From a virus: a stretch of DNA of 38,303 nt. Location of the stretch: the IMG/VR virus record IMGVR_UViG_3300047546_000146, positions 1 to 38,303 of that record. One strand, written 5' to 3'. Made by a program: the position numbers and the translations under genes. This document shows, one piece after another, positions 1-8,834 of the stretch; within the stretch, counting starts at the first letter, position 1; each line of letters opens with the position of its first letter. The notes below the pieces were generated by a model, which had not been told where the DNA came from, did no database searches, and saw only the letters and a list, made by a program, of their open reading frames with translations.

Positions 1-38
1 TAAAATTATATACACCTTACAGTCCTGCCTTCCGGCAG
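1..38. repeat. Terminal direct repeat, left copy
   Basis: Bases 1-38 are identical to bases 38266-38303. An exact repeat at both contig ends means either that the assembly closed on itself (a circular or circularly permuted genome) or, less likely, that the virion DNA has a very short terminal redundancy. T7-group terminal repeats are normally longer than 100 bp, so an assembly overlap is the simpler reading. Removing one copy leaves 38,265 bp. Confidence 0.95.
25..38. other. Short GC hairpin at the edge of the terminal repeat
   Basis: CTGCC and GGCAG pair perfectly around the four-base loop TTCC. The hairpin ends exactly at the last base of the terminal repeat and is duplicated at 38290-38303. 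It lies in the predicted 5' leader of the terminase mRNA, 21 bases before the small-terminase ATG. It could stabilise that leader. There is no U tract, so it is not a classical terminator. Confidence 0.5.
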
Positions 39-59
39 AGAAACTATATAGAGGTAGTG

Positions 60-554
60 ATGTCCGAAATTAAAACTGAAGTTATATCTGATCTTTGTTC
101 GCTACCTTCATCGGTCAGCCAGGATGTTGTGGCAGTCAATGAAGAAAAGAAAGTGCCTGCGAAAAAAAGAAAAAGAGGAAGACCTAAGAAGGAAGAAGTA
201 CAGAAGTACATTAAGAGACCTAAAAGAGGTAGGCCTCCTGGTGAAGCAGCAAGGATTAAAGAACTAACAGCTTCACTGTTGCTGACACACTCACAGGCTA
301 TCATCAGAAAGATAGTGCATAAGGCTCTTAATGATGAAGATAAGGATCAGATGGCAGCGCTGAAGCTGTGTGTTGATAGGATGTTGCCAGTAAGTTACTT
401 TGAGGATAAAGGTGCTGGTGGAGGCTCTAGAGCCATTACCATCAACATCACTGGAGTAAATGATACCCCAGTAGAGATGATTGAACATGAACCTGTTGAA
501 GTAGAAACTACCTTGATAGACTACGAAGAAGAAGACGATGGATCTACAAGTTAA
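60..554 (+). CDS. Terminase small subunit (candidate), with two AT-hooks
   Basis: This is the probable DNA-recognition subunit of the packaging motor. It sits directly upstream of the large terminase and overlaps it by 17 bases. Two basic AT-hook-like segments, KRKRGRPKK and KRPKRGRPPG, lie near residues 37-60. A helical middle follows, then the phrase DRMLPVSYFEDK, which I recall from small terminases of related podoviruses, and a very acidic C-terminus. ATG at 60 is preferred to GTG at 57 because AGAGG at 50-54 is five bases upstream of it. The role rests on position and the remembered motif; I cannot see a classical HTH. Its promoter is probably the one at 38142-38171, reached across the junction, which leaves a leader of roughly 150 bases. 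Confidence 0.75.
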   Translation: MSEIKTEVISDLCSLPSSVSQDVVAVNEEKKVPAKKRKRGRPKKEEVQKYIKRPKRGRPPGEAARIKELTASLLLTHSQAIIRKIVHKALNDEDKDQMAALKLCVDRMLPVSYFEDKGAGGGSRAITINITGVNDTPVEMIEHEPVEVETTLIDYEEEDDGSTS

Positions 555-1791
555 GTTACTACCGTGGCAGCAAGAGGTCTTCAAAGACCCTGTAAGGTTT
601 AAGATCATCGCTGCTGGTAGACGTACAGGTAAGTCAAGGTTAGCAGCTTGGACACTGATCATAGAGGCTCTACAGTCAGATAAAGGTCATATCTGGTATG
701 TAGCACCAACGCAGGGACAAGCTAGAGATATTATGTGGACTACGCTGTTAGAGCTAGGCCATACAGTCATCAAAGGTAGTCATGTAAATAACATGCAGAT
801 TACGTTGGTGAATGGAGCAATGATATCGCTAAAAGGTGCTGATAGACCAGAGACAATGCGTGGTGTTAGTCTTAAATACTTAGTGATGGATGAGTATGCA
901 GACATGAAACCACAGGTGTTCGAACAAATCCTTAGACCTGCTTTAGCGGATCAGAAGGGTAGAGCAATGTTCATAGGAACACCAATGGGTAGAAATCATT
1001 TCTATGAACTGTATAAACTAGGTGATAGTGGTAAGGATCAACATTACAAGGCATGGCACTTCACTAGCTTTGATAATCCATTGTTAGACCCTGAAGAGAT
1101 TGAAGCTGCTAGAGGATCAATGTCTAGCTTTGCTTTCAGACAAGAGTTCATGGCATCGTTTGAGGCTGCACAGTCGGAGATCTTCAAAGATGAATGGATT
1201 AAAATTACTGACGAAGAACCTGAAGATGGTAACTACTTCATTGCGGTGGATCTTTGTGGTTTTACGGATTCATCTCAGGCGAATAAGACGAAAAACTCTA
1301 AGTTGGATGAAACAGCGATAGCCATTGTTAAGGTTAACACTAAAGGTTGGTGGGTAGCTGACATACAGTATGGTAGATGGGATGTCCGAGAAACAGCAGT
1401 GAGGATATTAAAGGCTGCTAAGGACTACAGAGTCAATGCTGTAGGGATTGAGAAAGGTGCGCTGAAGAATGCAGTGATGCCTTACATGAATGATCTGATG
1501 AGGAGATTGAACTACTATCCTCGTATTGAAGAGTTAACACACGGTAATAAGAAGAAGACAGATAGGATTGTTTGGTCACTACAAGGACGATTTGAACACG
1601 GTAGGATTGTACTGAAAGAAGCTGATTGGAATAACAAGTTTATAGACCAACTGATGCAGTTTCCTGATAGCAAGACTCATGATGACTTAATAGATGCTGT
1701 TAGTTACATTGATCAAATACAGGTAGCAGATTGGAATCAGAACTTGAATGAAGAAGAGTACGAAGTCCTAGACACAACAATAGGTTGGTGA
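538..1791 (+). CDS. terL: Terminase large subunit (packaging ATPase-nuclease)
   Basis: This is the ATP-driven DNA translocase and headful/end nuclease acting at the portal. The ATPase half shows a Walker A-type segment, AAGRRTGKSR (residues 25-34), Walker B LVMDE (115-119, catalytic E119) and coupling motif FIGTP (145-149). The nuclease half has the RNase H-like acidic residue D238 in FIAVD and a C-terminal acidic cluster HDDLID (381-386). At 417 residues it is slightly short for the family but contains every expected motif. Its start lies inside the small terminase gene and its stop overlaps the region just before the portal ATG, so the three are probably translationally coupled. Confidence 0.95.
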   Translation: MDLQVKLLPWQQEVFKDPVRFKIIAAGRRTGKSRLAAWTLIIEALQSDKGHIWYVAPTQGQARDIMWTTLLELGHTVIKGSHVNNMQITLVNGAMISLKGADRPETMRGVSLKYLVMDEYADMKPQVFEQILRPALADQKGRAMFIGTPMGRNHFYELYKLGDSGKDQHYKAWHFTSFDNPLLDPEEIEAARGSMSSFAFRQEFMASFEAAQSEIFKDEWIKITDEEPEDGNYFIAVDLCGFTDSSQANKTKNSKLDETAIAIVKVNTKGWWVADIQYGRWDVRETAVRILKAAKDYRVNAVGIEKGALKNAVMPYMNDLMRRLNYYPRIEELTHGNKKKTDRIVWSLQGRFEHGRIVLKEADWNNKFIDQLMQFPDSKTHDDLIDAVSYIDQIQVADWNQNLNEEEYEVLDTTIGW

Positions 1792-1793
1792 CA

Positions 1794-3770
1794 ATGAAAT
1801 TTGAATCTGAAATCACACCTCAGAATGCCTTAGTAGCCTTCGTCATGGATCGCTGTAACGATTGGCGTAACTACAGGGATGAGAACTACATGGATCGCTG
1901 GGATGAGTATGAGCGTCTCTGGCGAGGTCTTTATGCTGATGAAGATAAAACAAGGGATTCTGAGCGTTCAAGGCTTATTAGCCCTGCCCTACAGCAAGCA
2001 GTAGATAATAAACAAGCTGATCTTGAAGAAGCTGTGTTCGCTAAAGGTGTATTCTTTGACATCAGTGATGACATCAGTGATCAGGATAAGACTGATGTTG
2101 AGAAGATGAAGTCTTTGTTGTCCGAAGATTTCAAGAAAGATAAAGTACGTAAGAACATTGGTCAGATTATGACCTTAGCAGAGATCTACGGTACTGGTAT
2201 CGGTGAGGTCATTGTCAAACAAAAGAAGAGTCTAACACCAGCAACACAACCTACAGCACAGCCTGGATTGGCTATGATTGGTGTTAACACTAACTATAGA
2301 GTATCGGTAGACTTAAAACCTATCAATCCACGTAACTTCCTTGTTGATCCTAACGCAACCACCATTGATGATGCAATGGGATGTGCTATCGAAGAGTATG
2401 TAGGTAGACATGCAGTCATCAAAGGCATGGAAGATGGTGTTTATAAAAAGGTTGCTATCGGTGAAGCATCCTTAGACACTGATCTAGAGCCTAATCAAGA
2501 CTTAACTTACTATCAATCAGATAAGGTATTACTACTTCGTTACTATGGTTTAGTACCTAAGAAGTTGTTAGATAACCCTGATGACTTATCTTTTGAAGAT
2601 GATGAGTTGTATTCAGAGATGGTAGAGGCTTTGATCGTTATTGCTAACGGAGAAGATCTACTCAAAGCTGAAGAAAACCCCTTTATGATGCAGGACAGAC
2701 CTGTTGTTGCCTACCAAGCTGATAGCGTTCCTGGTCGTTTCTGGGGTCGTGGAACGGCTGAGAAGGCATACAACATGCAAAAGGCTGTTGATGCACAGAT
2801 TCGTAGCCACGTAGACTCTTTAGGGCTTACAGCAGCTCCTATGATGGCTATAGATGCCTCTAGATTACCTCGAGGACAGAAGTTTGAGATCAAACCAGGG
2901 AAGAATATCCTTGTCAATGGTAACCCATCAGAGATCCTACAACCCTTTAAGTTTGGTGTTACGGACAAATCCAACATCGAAACAGCTCAAATCTTTGAAA
3001 GAATGATGCTACAGGCTACAGGTACGTTAGATACAGCTAACTTACCTGCTCAAGTCAGTGGTGGTGATGCAGCAGCGGCTGGTTTAGCGATGGCTGTTAG
3101 CGGTATCATCAAAAAGAACAAGCGTTCTTTGGTGAATTTCCAAGAAGATTTCCTTATTCCGTTCGTACAGAAGGCTGCATGGCGTTATATGCAGTTTGCT
3201 CCTGACCGTTATCCTGTAAAAGACTTTGAATTTATCCCAACAGGTACGCTAGGGATGGTTGCTAGAGAGTTTGAACAGGCTCAGATGATGGCAATGATGT
3301 CTACGCTAGGTCCAAACAGTCCTATCGTACCGTTATTACTGCAAGGTATCGTTGAATACTCATCATTACCTAACCGTGAGAGCTTACTACAGCAACTTCA
3401 GCAACTAACACAGCCAAATCCTGAGCAACAACAGGCTCAACAGCAAGCTACACAGCTTCAATTGGCTGATGCACAGGCTACCGTACAGGAAAAGCAAGCC
3501 AGAGCACAGAAAGCAGCAGCAGAGGCTCAGAAAGCGTCTATAGAGGCTCAGTTAATGCCTGAAGAGGTAAGAGCTAAGATCGTTAATGCAGCCACTCAGA
3601 ACCTTCCTAACAACGATGACTCAGCAGAGCGTGAATTCCAACGTAGAATCAAGATTGCTGAGTTAATGTTGAAGGAAGAAGATATCAAAAGCAATGAAAA
3701 CATAGCCAAGATGCAAATGGAGACTAAAAAGCAGGTAGATAAGCAGTTTACCGATGCTCTTGGTGAGTAA
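1794..3770 (+). CDS. Portal protein (head-tail connector)
   Basis: This is probably the dodecameric portal through which DNA enters and leaves the capsid. Evidence is its position right after the large terminase, its length of 658 residues, and features typical of T7/P22-like podoviral portals: an N-terminal 'RNYRDENYMDRWDEYERLWRG' style segment, a GRGTAEKAYNMQKAVD stretch and a long Gln/Ala-rich helical C-terminus (about residues 530-640) that would form a barrel-like coiled coil. TTG (1785) and GTG (1788) lie in frame upstream, but ATG at 1794 is preferred. The gene starts three bases after the terminase stop. Confidence 0.88.
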   Translation: MKFESEITPQNALVAFVMDRCNDWRNYRDENYMDRWDEYERLWRGLYADEDKTRDSERSRLISPALQQAVDNKQADLEEAVFAKGVFFDISDDISDQDKTDVEKMKSLLSEDFKKDKVRKNIGQIMTLAEIYGTGIGEVIVKQKKSLTPATQPTAQPGLAMIGVNTNYRVSVDLKPINPRNFLVDPNATTIDDAMGCAIEEYVGRHAVIKGMEDGVYKKVAIGEASLDTDLEPNQDLTYYQSDKVLLLRYYGLVPKKLLDNPDDLSFEDDELYSEMVEALIVIANGEDLLKAEENPFMMQDRPVVAYQADSVPGRFWGRGTAEKAYNMQKAVDAQIRSHVDSLGLTAAPMMAIDASRLPRGQKFEIKPGKNILVNGNPSEILQPFKFGVTDKSNIETAQIFERMMLQATGTLDTANLPAQVSGGDAAAAGLAMAVSGIIKKNKRSLVNFQEDFLIPFVQKAAWRYMQFAPDRYPVKDFEFIPTGTLGMVAREFEQAQMMAMMSTLGPNSPIVPLLLQGIVEYSSLPNRESLLQQLQQLTQPNPEQQQAQQQATQLQLADAQATVQEKQARAQKAAAEAQKASIEAQLMPEEVRAKIVNAATQNLPNNDDSAEREFQRRIKIAELMLKEEDIKSNENIAKMQMETKKQVDKQFTDALGE

Positions 3771-3772
3771 TC

Positions 3773-4333
3773 ATGGATGAGGAAAAACTACTACAGCTAG
3801 CTGCTGTTGTTGGTAAATTAAAGAAAAAAGTAAGTGAGCTAGACTCTAAAGCAGATACCATCAGTAAACTAGAAGGACCACAAGGTAAACAAGGTCCAAA
3901 AGGTGATAAAGGTAACCCTGGTAAAGATGGATTACCAGGAAAAGATGGTAGAGATGGTGTTGATGGTAAAGATGGTATAGACGGTAAACCAGGAAAAGAT
4001 GGTGTATCAGTTGTTGATGCTTACATTGACATTGACAACTCACTGGTACTTAAGTTGTCTAATGGTATTGAAGTCAGTGCTGGTGAGTTACCACAGACTT
4101 CTAAGTCCAAAGACAACATATACATTCAGAATACACAGCAGTTTGGACTAGATGGTTTACCTGATGCTACGGAAGACCCTGTACCAGAATACTTTCTTGT
4201 TAGACAAGACGGACAATGGAAGAAAGCTTCGTTTACTTACTTACTTGGTTGGCTTAGTGTTGCGAACATCCTGGCTACTGAAAACGGTGATTTCCTCACC
4301 ACAGAAGCTGGTGACTACATTATCATGGAGTAG
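3773..4333 (+). CDS. Collagen-like trimeric fibre protein
   Basis: The N-terminus (about residues 6-33) is a heptad-like helix that could trimerise. It is followed by 14 uninterrupted Gly-X-Y triplets (about residues 35-76, e.g. [13 protein letters not shown]) and a compact C-terminal domain of about 110 residues. Collagen-like repeats in phages usually form stiff trimeric shafts of fibres or head decorations. The gene starts two bases after the portal stop and leads directly into fibre genes, so a tail- or head-fibre shaft is the likely role. The receptor or partner cannot be told from sequence. Confidence 0.75.
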   Translation: MDEEKLLQLAAVVGKLKKKVSELDSKADTISKLEGPQGKQGPKGDKGNPGKDGLPGKDGRDGVDGKDGIDGKPGKDGVSVVDAYIDIDNSLVLKLSNGIEVSAGELPQTSKSKDNIYIQNTQQFGLDGLPDATEDPVPEYFLVRQDGQWKKASFTYLLGWLSVANILATENGDFLTTEAGDYIIME

Positions 4334-4335
4334 AC

Positions 4336-4872
4336 ATGGCTGACGTAAAGATATCAGCACTATCAAATGCATCAGCATTGGCTGGTACTGAAGTTGTACC
4401 TATCGTACAAGGCGGTAACACTGTAAAGACAACACTCAGCAACATCGCTGCTTTGTCTGGAAACGGTACAGTAACTTCAGTAGCTATGACAGTGCCTACG
4501 GGGTTAACTGTAACAGGATCACCAGTAACATCAGCAGGTACGTTAGCAGTATCGTACACGGCTGGTTATGCGATCCCTACCACATCAAAGCAAACTGATT
4601 GGGATACTGCTTATGGATGGGGTAATCACGCTACGGCTGGTTATGCGGTAGGAGTAACAACGATTACTGCTGGTACTGGTTTATCTGGTGGTGGTGATTT
4701 GTCCGCTAACAGAACCATTAACTTAGCGAATACAGCAGTTACAGCAGGCTCTTACACCAACGCTAACATCACTGTTGATGCACAAGGTCGTATCACATCA
4801 GCAGCTAACGGTACAGGTGGTGGAGGCGGTGGTGGATCAGGTTCAAACAATTACGCTTGGTTTATATCTTAA
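4336..4872 (+). CDS. Tail-fibre-like repeat protein
   Basis: A 178-residue protein rich in Thr, Ala, Gly and Val, ending in a glycine run ([10 protein letters not shown], about residues 160-170). The segment [19 protein letters not shown] and the phrase [13 protein letters not shown] are recurrent in phage fibre shafts and predict beta structure. It starts two bases after the collagen-like gene. It probably extends or caps the fibre; exact function unknown. No catalytic motif is visible. Confidence 0.65.
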   Translation: MADVKISALSNASALAGTEVVPIVQGGNTVKTTLSNIAALSGNGTVTSVAMTVPTGLTVTGSPVTSAGTLAVSYTAGYAIPTTSKQTDWDTAYGWGNHATAGYAVGVTTITAGTGLSGGGDLSANRTINLANTAVTAGSYTNANITVDAQGRITSAANGTGGGGGGGSGSNNYAWFIS

Positions 4873-4881
4873 GGATAAGAT

Positions 4882-5772
4882 ATGGCAACATTAGTATTAG
4901 ACGGTACAACCAAAACAATACAGGCAGTGATGTCTGGTGCTGCTGCGACAAGCAACCCAGACTTTACTGTTGCTTATGCTGATAGCACTTCTTCATCCTT
5001 AACTGAAGGATCTAATGATGGTGCTCTAAATGGTACAACAGCAGTGACTTTAGTTTCTGCTCCATCAGCATCAACACGTAGAGTTGTTAAGTGGTTAACC
5101 ATTCAAAACAAAGATACAGCAGCAGTGACTGTTACTGTTACCTTTAACAATTCAACAGGACCAACAACAAGACAGATCGCTAAAGTTACACTACAGCCTA
5201 ACGATACCTGGACTACAGATGGTACGTTTGACAGTAATGGTAACATGAAGACTGTTGCTGGAACTGTTAATCTTGCTACACAGGTAACAGGAACTCTACC
5301 AGTTGCTAATGGTGGTACTGGTGTAACAACCTCTACAGGATCAGGTTCAGTGGTGTTATCAACATCACCAACCTTAACAACACCTGTACTTGGTACACCT
5401 ACTTCAGGAACACTCAGTAACTGTACAGTAGACGGTACTAACTCTGTAGGCTTTATTAACTCTCCTCAGAATAGTCAATCAGGTTCTACTTATACGTTAG
5501 TGCTTGGTGATGCTGGTAAAAACGTATATTTCACTGGTGGCTCTACAGCAACACTTACAGTACCAACCAACGCTTCTGTAGCATTTTCTACAGGAACTAC
5601 AATCCTAGTACTTAACAACAACAGCGGTAACTTAACGATCTCTGGTGCTGGTGTAACGTTTCAGTTAGCTAATGGTGCTACTGGAAACCGTACTGTAGCT
5701 ACTAAGGGTATGGCATCGTTGTTAAAAGTTGCTACAGATACTTGGTGGGTTACTGGACCAGGAGTGACCTGA
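4882..5772 (+). CDS. Tail-fibre protein with 'NGGTG' module
   Basis: A 296-residue beta-rich protein with almost no charged residues in its second half. It carries the module TGTLPVANGGTGVTT (about residues 136-150) followed by LGTPTSG repeats. The same module is used in the distant fibre gene at 11354-12760, with a 22-bp stretch of identical DNA (5301-5322 versus 11599-11620). The C-terminal part (about 195-296) resembles a small beta-sandwich found at the end of marine phage fibres. It probably builds part of the host-recognition fibre. Confidence 0.65.
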   Translation: MATLVLDGTTKTIQAVMSGAAATSNPDFTVAYADSTSSSLTEGSNDGALNGTTAVTLVSAPSASTRRVVKWLTIQNKDTAAVTVTVTFNNSTGPTTRQIAKVTLQPNDTWTTDGTFDSNGNMKTVAGTVNLATQVTGTLPVANGGTGVTTSTGSGSVVLSTSPTLTTPVLGTPTSGTLSNCTVDGTNSVGFINSPQNSQSGSTYTLVLGDAGKNVYFTGGSTATLTVPTNASVAFSTGTTILVLNNNSGNLTISGAGVTFQLANGATGNRTVATKGMASLLKVATDTWWVTGPGVT

Positions 5773-5773
5773 T

Positions 5774-7858
5774 ATGGCTGGTAACTTAACAGCAATGATT
5801 GCGTCCATCTTTTCAGGTGGGGTAACCACAGACCCTTATTATCCTTACACCACGCTACTTCTTCCTGGCAACGGTACGAATGGCGCACAGAACAATACGT
5901 TCTTAGACGGTTCTACCAATAACTTCACCATCACCCGCAACGGAAACACGACACAGGGTACGTTTAGCCCGTTCTCACAGACTGGGTGGGGGAATTATTT
6001 TAATGGTAGTAACGCTTATTTAAGCCTTACGGCCACATCTGCTGTGCAACTTTCAAATTCAACTGCGTTTGCAATTGAGTTTTGGGTTTATCCGGCAAGC
6101 ATCCCATCAACTGGGGGTTCAGCGTTTGTTCTCAGAGCCTACAACATAAGCTCGCCGTATCAAGGTTATGGGATTGCTTTTGGAGGAAATGCACTAAACA
6201 CAAACCTTCAAATTTGGAATGGAACTGCTTGGGCTGACATAGGGGCTGTATCTGCAAATACATGGACTCATGTTGCAGTGACTTATGAAGGCAGCGGAAC
6301 AACACTTCGGTACTTTATAAATGGTACGCAGCAAGGCTCCGCAACAACAGTACCGTCAAGTATTAACTACACAGGAACGCCATTTATTATCGGCGCTAGA
6401 AGTAGCGATTTCTACTTAAACGGTTATCTAAGCAATTTAAGGATTGTAAAAGGTTCTGCGGTTTACACTAGCAACTTCACACCATCAACGACCCCATTAA
6501 CAGCAATAACCAACACGTCACTACTGACTTGTCAGTCAAATCGTTTCCTAGACAATAGCAGCAGTCCGTATACCATCACCCCTAACGGCTCCCCAACCGT
6601 AGTCGCCTTCTCCCCATTCAACCCCACTGCAAGCTGGAGTGCTGCGACTTATGGTGGGAGTGGGTATTTTGATGGTAGTGGGGATTATTTGAGCCTTTCA
6701 AATAATGTTGCGTTTCAATTTGGAACAGGTGATTTTACAATTGAGTTTTGGCATTATTCAAATAGTTCTGGGACTCAAGTTTTATTATATGACTCTAGAC
6801 CTGCAACAACAAACGGACTCTACCCAACAATTTACAAAAGCTCTGGTAATGTACTTGTGTTTTATACAAACAGCGCTGACAGGATAACAGGTACAACTTC
6901 TTTATTAGCAAGCACTTGGTATCACGTTGCGCTTAGCAGATCTGGAACAGCAACTAAATTATTTTTGAACGGCATACAAGAAGGTTCAACGTATACAGAC
7001 TCAAATAATTATACAAACGGTACATCAAGACCTTTAATTGGTGGAGACGGGTATAACGCAAGTAGTGTGCTAAACGGATACTTGTCAGGTGTGCGTATTG
7101 TTAAAGGCACTGCGGTCTACACAGGAAACTTCACTCCTCCATCATTGCTCCCCATAACAAACGATGGTTCAACATCAGCAGCGGCTTACCCAAGCACAAC
7201 CAACGTCAACACCAGCTTTGCATCTTCTGCCACATCCTTACTACTCAACTTCACCAACGCCGGTATCTACGATGCTACAAGTAAGAATGACTTGGAGACG
7301 GTGGGGAATGCTCAGATAAGTACGACACAGAGTAAGTTTGGTGGAAGTAGTATGTCGTTTGATGGGAATGGGGATTGGTTGGCAGCTCCAACGTCTATCC
7401 TTCCTCAATTTGGCACTGGTGACTTTACTATTGAGTTTTGGTGGTATCCAAATTCTTTAGCAACGGCTCAACAAATAATTTCAAACACAAACGATTCAGG
7501 GGTTACAGGTTCTGGCGAGTTTGTTATTACGTACAATACTTCGCTTGGATTAAGATTTTATATCAATGCAGGAGCGGCAGATATACAACAAGGTTCAACA
7601 ACAGGCTGGACAACAGGCCAATGGTATTACGTTGCTGCTGTTAGAAGCGGTAATACACTTACGTTATACAGAAACGGTAGTTCTATTGCTTCGGGAAGTG
7701 TTACAGGCCTAACAATAGGGGCAAATGTTCCATTTTATATTGGCGGCGAGCCAACGCAACCAACATCAATAAACGGTTATTTACAAGATGTGCGAATAAC
7801 TAAAGGCTACGCCAGAACGGTGACGACAAGCCCAACAGCAGCCTTTCCAACCCTATAG
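5774..7858 (+). CDS. Tail fibre/adhesin with three LamG-like domains
   Basis: This 694-residue protein contains three successive concanavalin/LamG-type beta-sandwich units, at about residues 75-235, 295-455 and 520-690. Each has the hallmark IEFW near its start (AIEFWVYP, TIEFWHYS, TIEFWWYP) and ends with NGYLSxxRIVKG or a variant. Linkers have the form RFLDNSSSPYTITPNG. LamG-like domains bind glycans, so this is the best candidate for a surface-carbohydrate receptor binder. Base usage differs from the genes around it (more C-rich, different Asn and Pro codons), which suggests modular exchange. It begins one base after the preceding stop. Confidence 0.8.
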   Translation: MAGNLTAMIASIFSGGVTTDPYYPYTTLLLPGNGTNGAQNNTFLDGSTNNFTITRNGNTTQGTFSPFSQTGWGNYFNGSNAYLSLTATSAVQLSNSTAFAIEFWVYPASIPSTGGSAFVLRAYNISSPYQGYGIAFGGNALNTNLQIWNGTAWADIGAVSANTWTHVAVTYEGSGTTLRYFINGTQQGSATTVPSSINYTGTPFIIGARSSDFYLNGYLSNLRIVKGSAVYTSNFTPSTTPLTAITNTSLLTCQSNRFLDNSSSPYTITPNGSPTVVAFSPFNPTASWSAATYGGSGYFDGSGDYLSLSNNVAFQFGTGDFTIEFWHYSNSSGTQVLLYDSRPATTNGLYPTIYKSSGNVLVFYTNSADRITGTTSLLASTWYHVALSRSGTATKLFLNGIQEGSTYTDSNNYTNGTSRPLIGGDGYNASSVLNGYLSGVRIVKGTAVYTGNFTPPSLLPITNDGSTSAAAYPSTTNVNTSFASSATSLLLNFTNAGIYDATSKNDLETVGNAQISTTQSKFGGSSMSFDGNGDWLAAPTSILPQFGTGDFTIEFWWYPNSLATAQQIISNTNDSGVTGSGEFVITYNTSLGLRFYINAGAADIQQGSTTGWTTGQWYYVAAVRSGNTLTLYRNGSSIASGSVTGLTIGANVPFYIGGEPTQPTSINGYLQDVRITKGYARTVTTSPTAAFPTL

Positions 7859-7867
7859 GACTAGACC

Positions 7868-8185
7868 ATGCAATACTGGACAAAGAACGGGTCTATCCCA
7901 AGCACTGAAACAGACGGTACTGAAGGCTGGCAACAAGCTCCTTCGCCTCCAACAGACATCCCTGATGGCAAAGAGTTGGTATGGCTAAACTGGGAATGGA
8001 TCATCAGAGACCCTAAGCCAGCAGACAGGGCAGGATGGCAGTGGAACTGGAACCATGCAGACATGGCCTGGGTTGAAAGTGCCTGGGGTACTGTAGAGGC
8101 TATAGAGCCAATAGAGACTATAGATCTACCTACACTACTGACTACAGATCAGGTAACTATGTTTACTACATCACAGATCGCATAA
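7868..8185 (+). CDS. Trp-rich small fibre-associated protein
   Basis: A 105-residue acidic protein with about ten tryptophans in its first 80 residues (e.g. WLNWEWIIRDP, GWQWNWNHADMAWV). Proteins of this kind often follow fibre genes in marine and freshwater phages and may be a fibre tip or fibre chaperone, but I do not recognise a named family. Its 3' end overlaps the 3' end of the antisense endonuclease gene by 20 bases. Confidence 0.55.
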   Translation: MQYWTKNGSIPSTETDGTEGWQQAPSPPTDIPDGKELVWLNWEWIIRDPKPADRAGWQWNWNHADMAWVESAWGTVEAIEPIETIDLPTLLTTDQVTMFTTSQIA

Positions 8186-8744
8186 AGTCTGCTATCTTTT
8201 GATGTTCTTCAGCAGTACCATCATTCTTAATACGGTTAGCTCTCCAAGATAAGATAACTACGTTTCCTTTGACGTATCCTTTAGAGGAATCAATCCTATC
8301 AAAGCTTGGAGAGTTGTCTGAACGGAAACTAGCTAGGTAGTCTAACTCAATACCTAATATCGGACAATGAGTAGGGAATGTTAGGTCATTGAACTCTATA
8401 TCCCAATCATGTTTGTAGTTAGATGCTTTCTTACGTCTGAACTTCTCTCTAATAATCTGGTAGAACTCATCAGCACGAAAATAAGATTCTTCAGGGAAAT
8501 GTCCCCACTTCTGTTTGTAACTAGATCGTCTCTTCAGTAACGTAGCTTGTCTAGGTAATTGTTCATACGTAAGTCTACCTAAAGACACTAACTTGTTAAA
8601 CAACTGATGTACTCGTTGACGACTGACATTACCTAGATCAACCCTGATTTCATCAGTTTGTTTACCTAGAAGAACTAAACGACAAACAAGATCTAGTCTT
8701 TCTTCTGGTGTTAGCTTACTTTTAGCAAAGTGCATTGATTTCAT
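8166..8744 (-). CDS. HNH-like homing endonuclease, antisense insertion
   Basis: A 192-residue protein with an N-terminal HTH-like segment (about residues 10-55, including VSRQRVHQLFNKLV) and a C-terminal nuclease-like region. There CPILGIELDY is followed by PSFDRIDSSKGYVKGNVV and ILSWRANRIKNDGT. This 'P-SxDRID...GYVxGNV..S..AN..K' pattern is the one I know from small HNH/endonuclease VII-related phage nucleases. It probably nicks or cuts DNA site-specifically and may be mobile. It is the only leftward gene inside the rightward arm. GGGAG at 8754-8750 is five bases before its ATG, and it has its own promoter (8764-8792), so it looks like an independent cassette. Confidence 0.75.
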   Translation of the reverse strand: MKSMHFAKSKLTPEERLDLVCRLVLLGKQTDEIRVDLGNVSRQRVHQLFNKLVSLGRLTYEQLPRQATLLKRRSSYKQKWGHFPEESYFRADEFYQIIREKFRRKKASNYKHDWDIEFNDLTFPTHCPILGIELDYLASFRSDNSPSFDRIDSSKGYVKGNVVILSWRANRIKNDGTAEEHQKIADFMRSVM

Positions 8745-8763
8745 AGAGTCTCCCGAAAGGGTT

Positions 8764-8792
8764 ATTGTAACACGTTTTACTTACGTAGTCAA
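8764..8792 (-). promoter_or_regulatory. Sigma70-like promoter for the antisense endonuclease
   Basis: On the minus strand, TTGACT (8792-8787) and TACAAT (8769-8764) are separated by 17 bases, each with five of six consensus bases. Predicted transcription starts near 8757, just before the GGGAG ribosome binding site. Its -35 box lies five bases from the -35 box of the rightward promoter at 8798-8827, so RNA polymerase could not occupy both at once. Confidence 0.7.
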
Positions 8793-8797
8793 GGCTC

Positions 8798-8827
8798 TTT
8801 ACAACAATATTTTCACTGTGGTAAAAT
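8798..8827 (+). promoter_or_regulatory. Sigma70-like promoter for the capsid block
   Basis: TTTACA (8798-8803), 18 bases, TAAAAT (8822-8827). The segment GTCAAG..C.CTTTACAACAATA around the -35 box is nearly identical to the promoter at 38142-38171, which shares the 18-base spacer. The expected start, about seven bases after the -10, falls at or next to the ATG at 8835, so the first gene would have little or no leader. It should supply scaffold and capsid transcripts. Confidence 0.7.
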
Positions 8828-8834
8828 AACAACA

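Noticed and set aside
1-38. True long terminal repeat of T7 type
   Set aside because: 38 bp is much shorter than known terminal repeats in that group and is easier to explain as an assembly overlap of a circular or permuted genome.
3861-4043. Minus-strand frame opposite the collagen repeat
   Set aside because: Low-complexity mirror of the Gly-X-Y repeat, not a gene.
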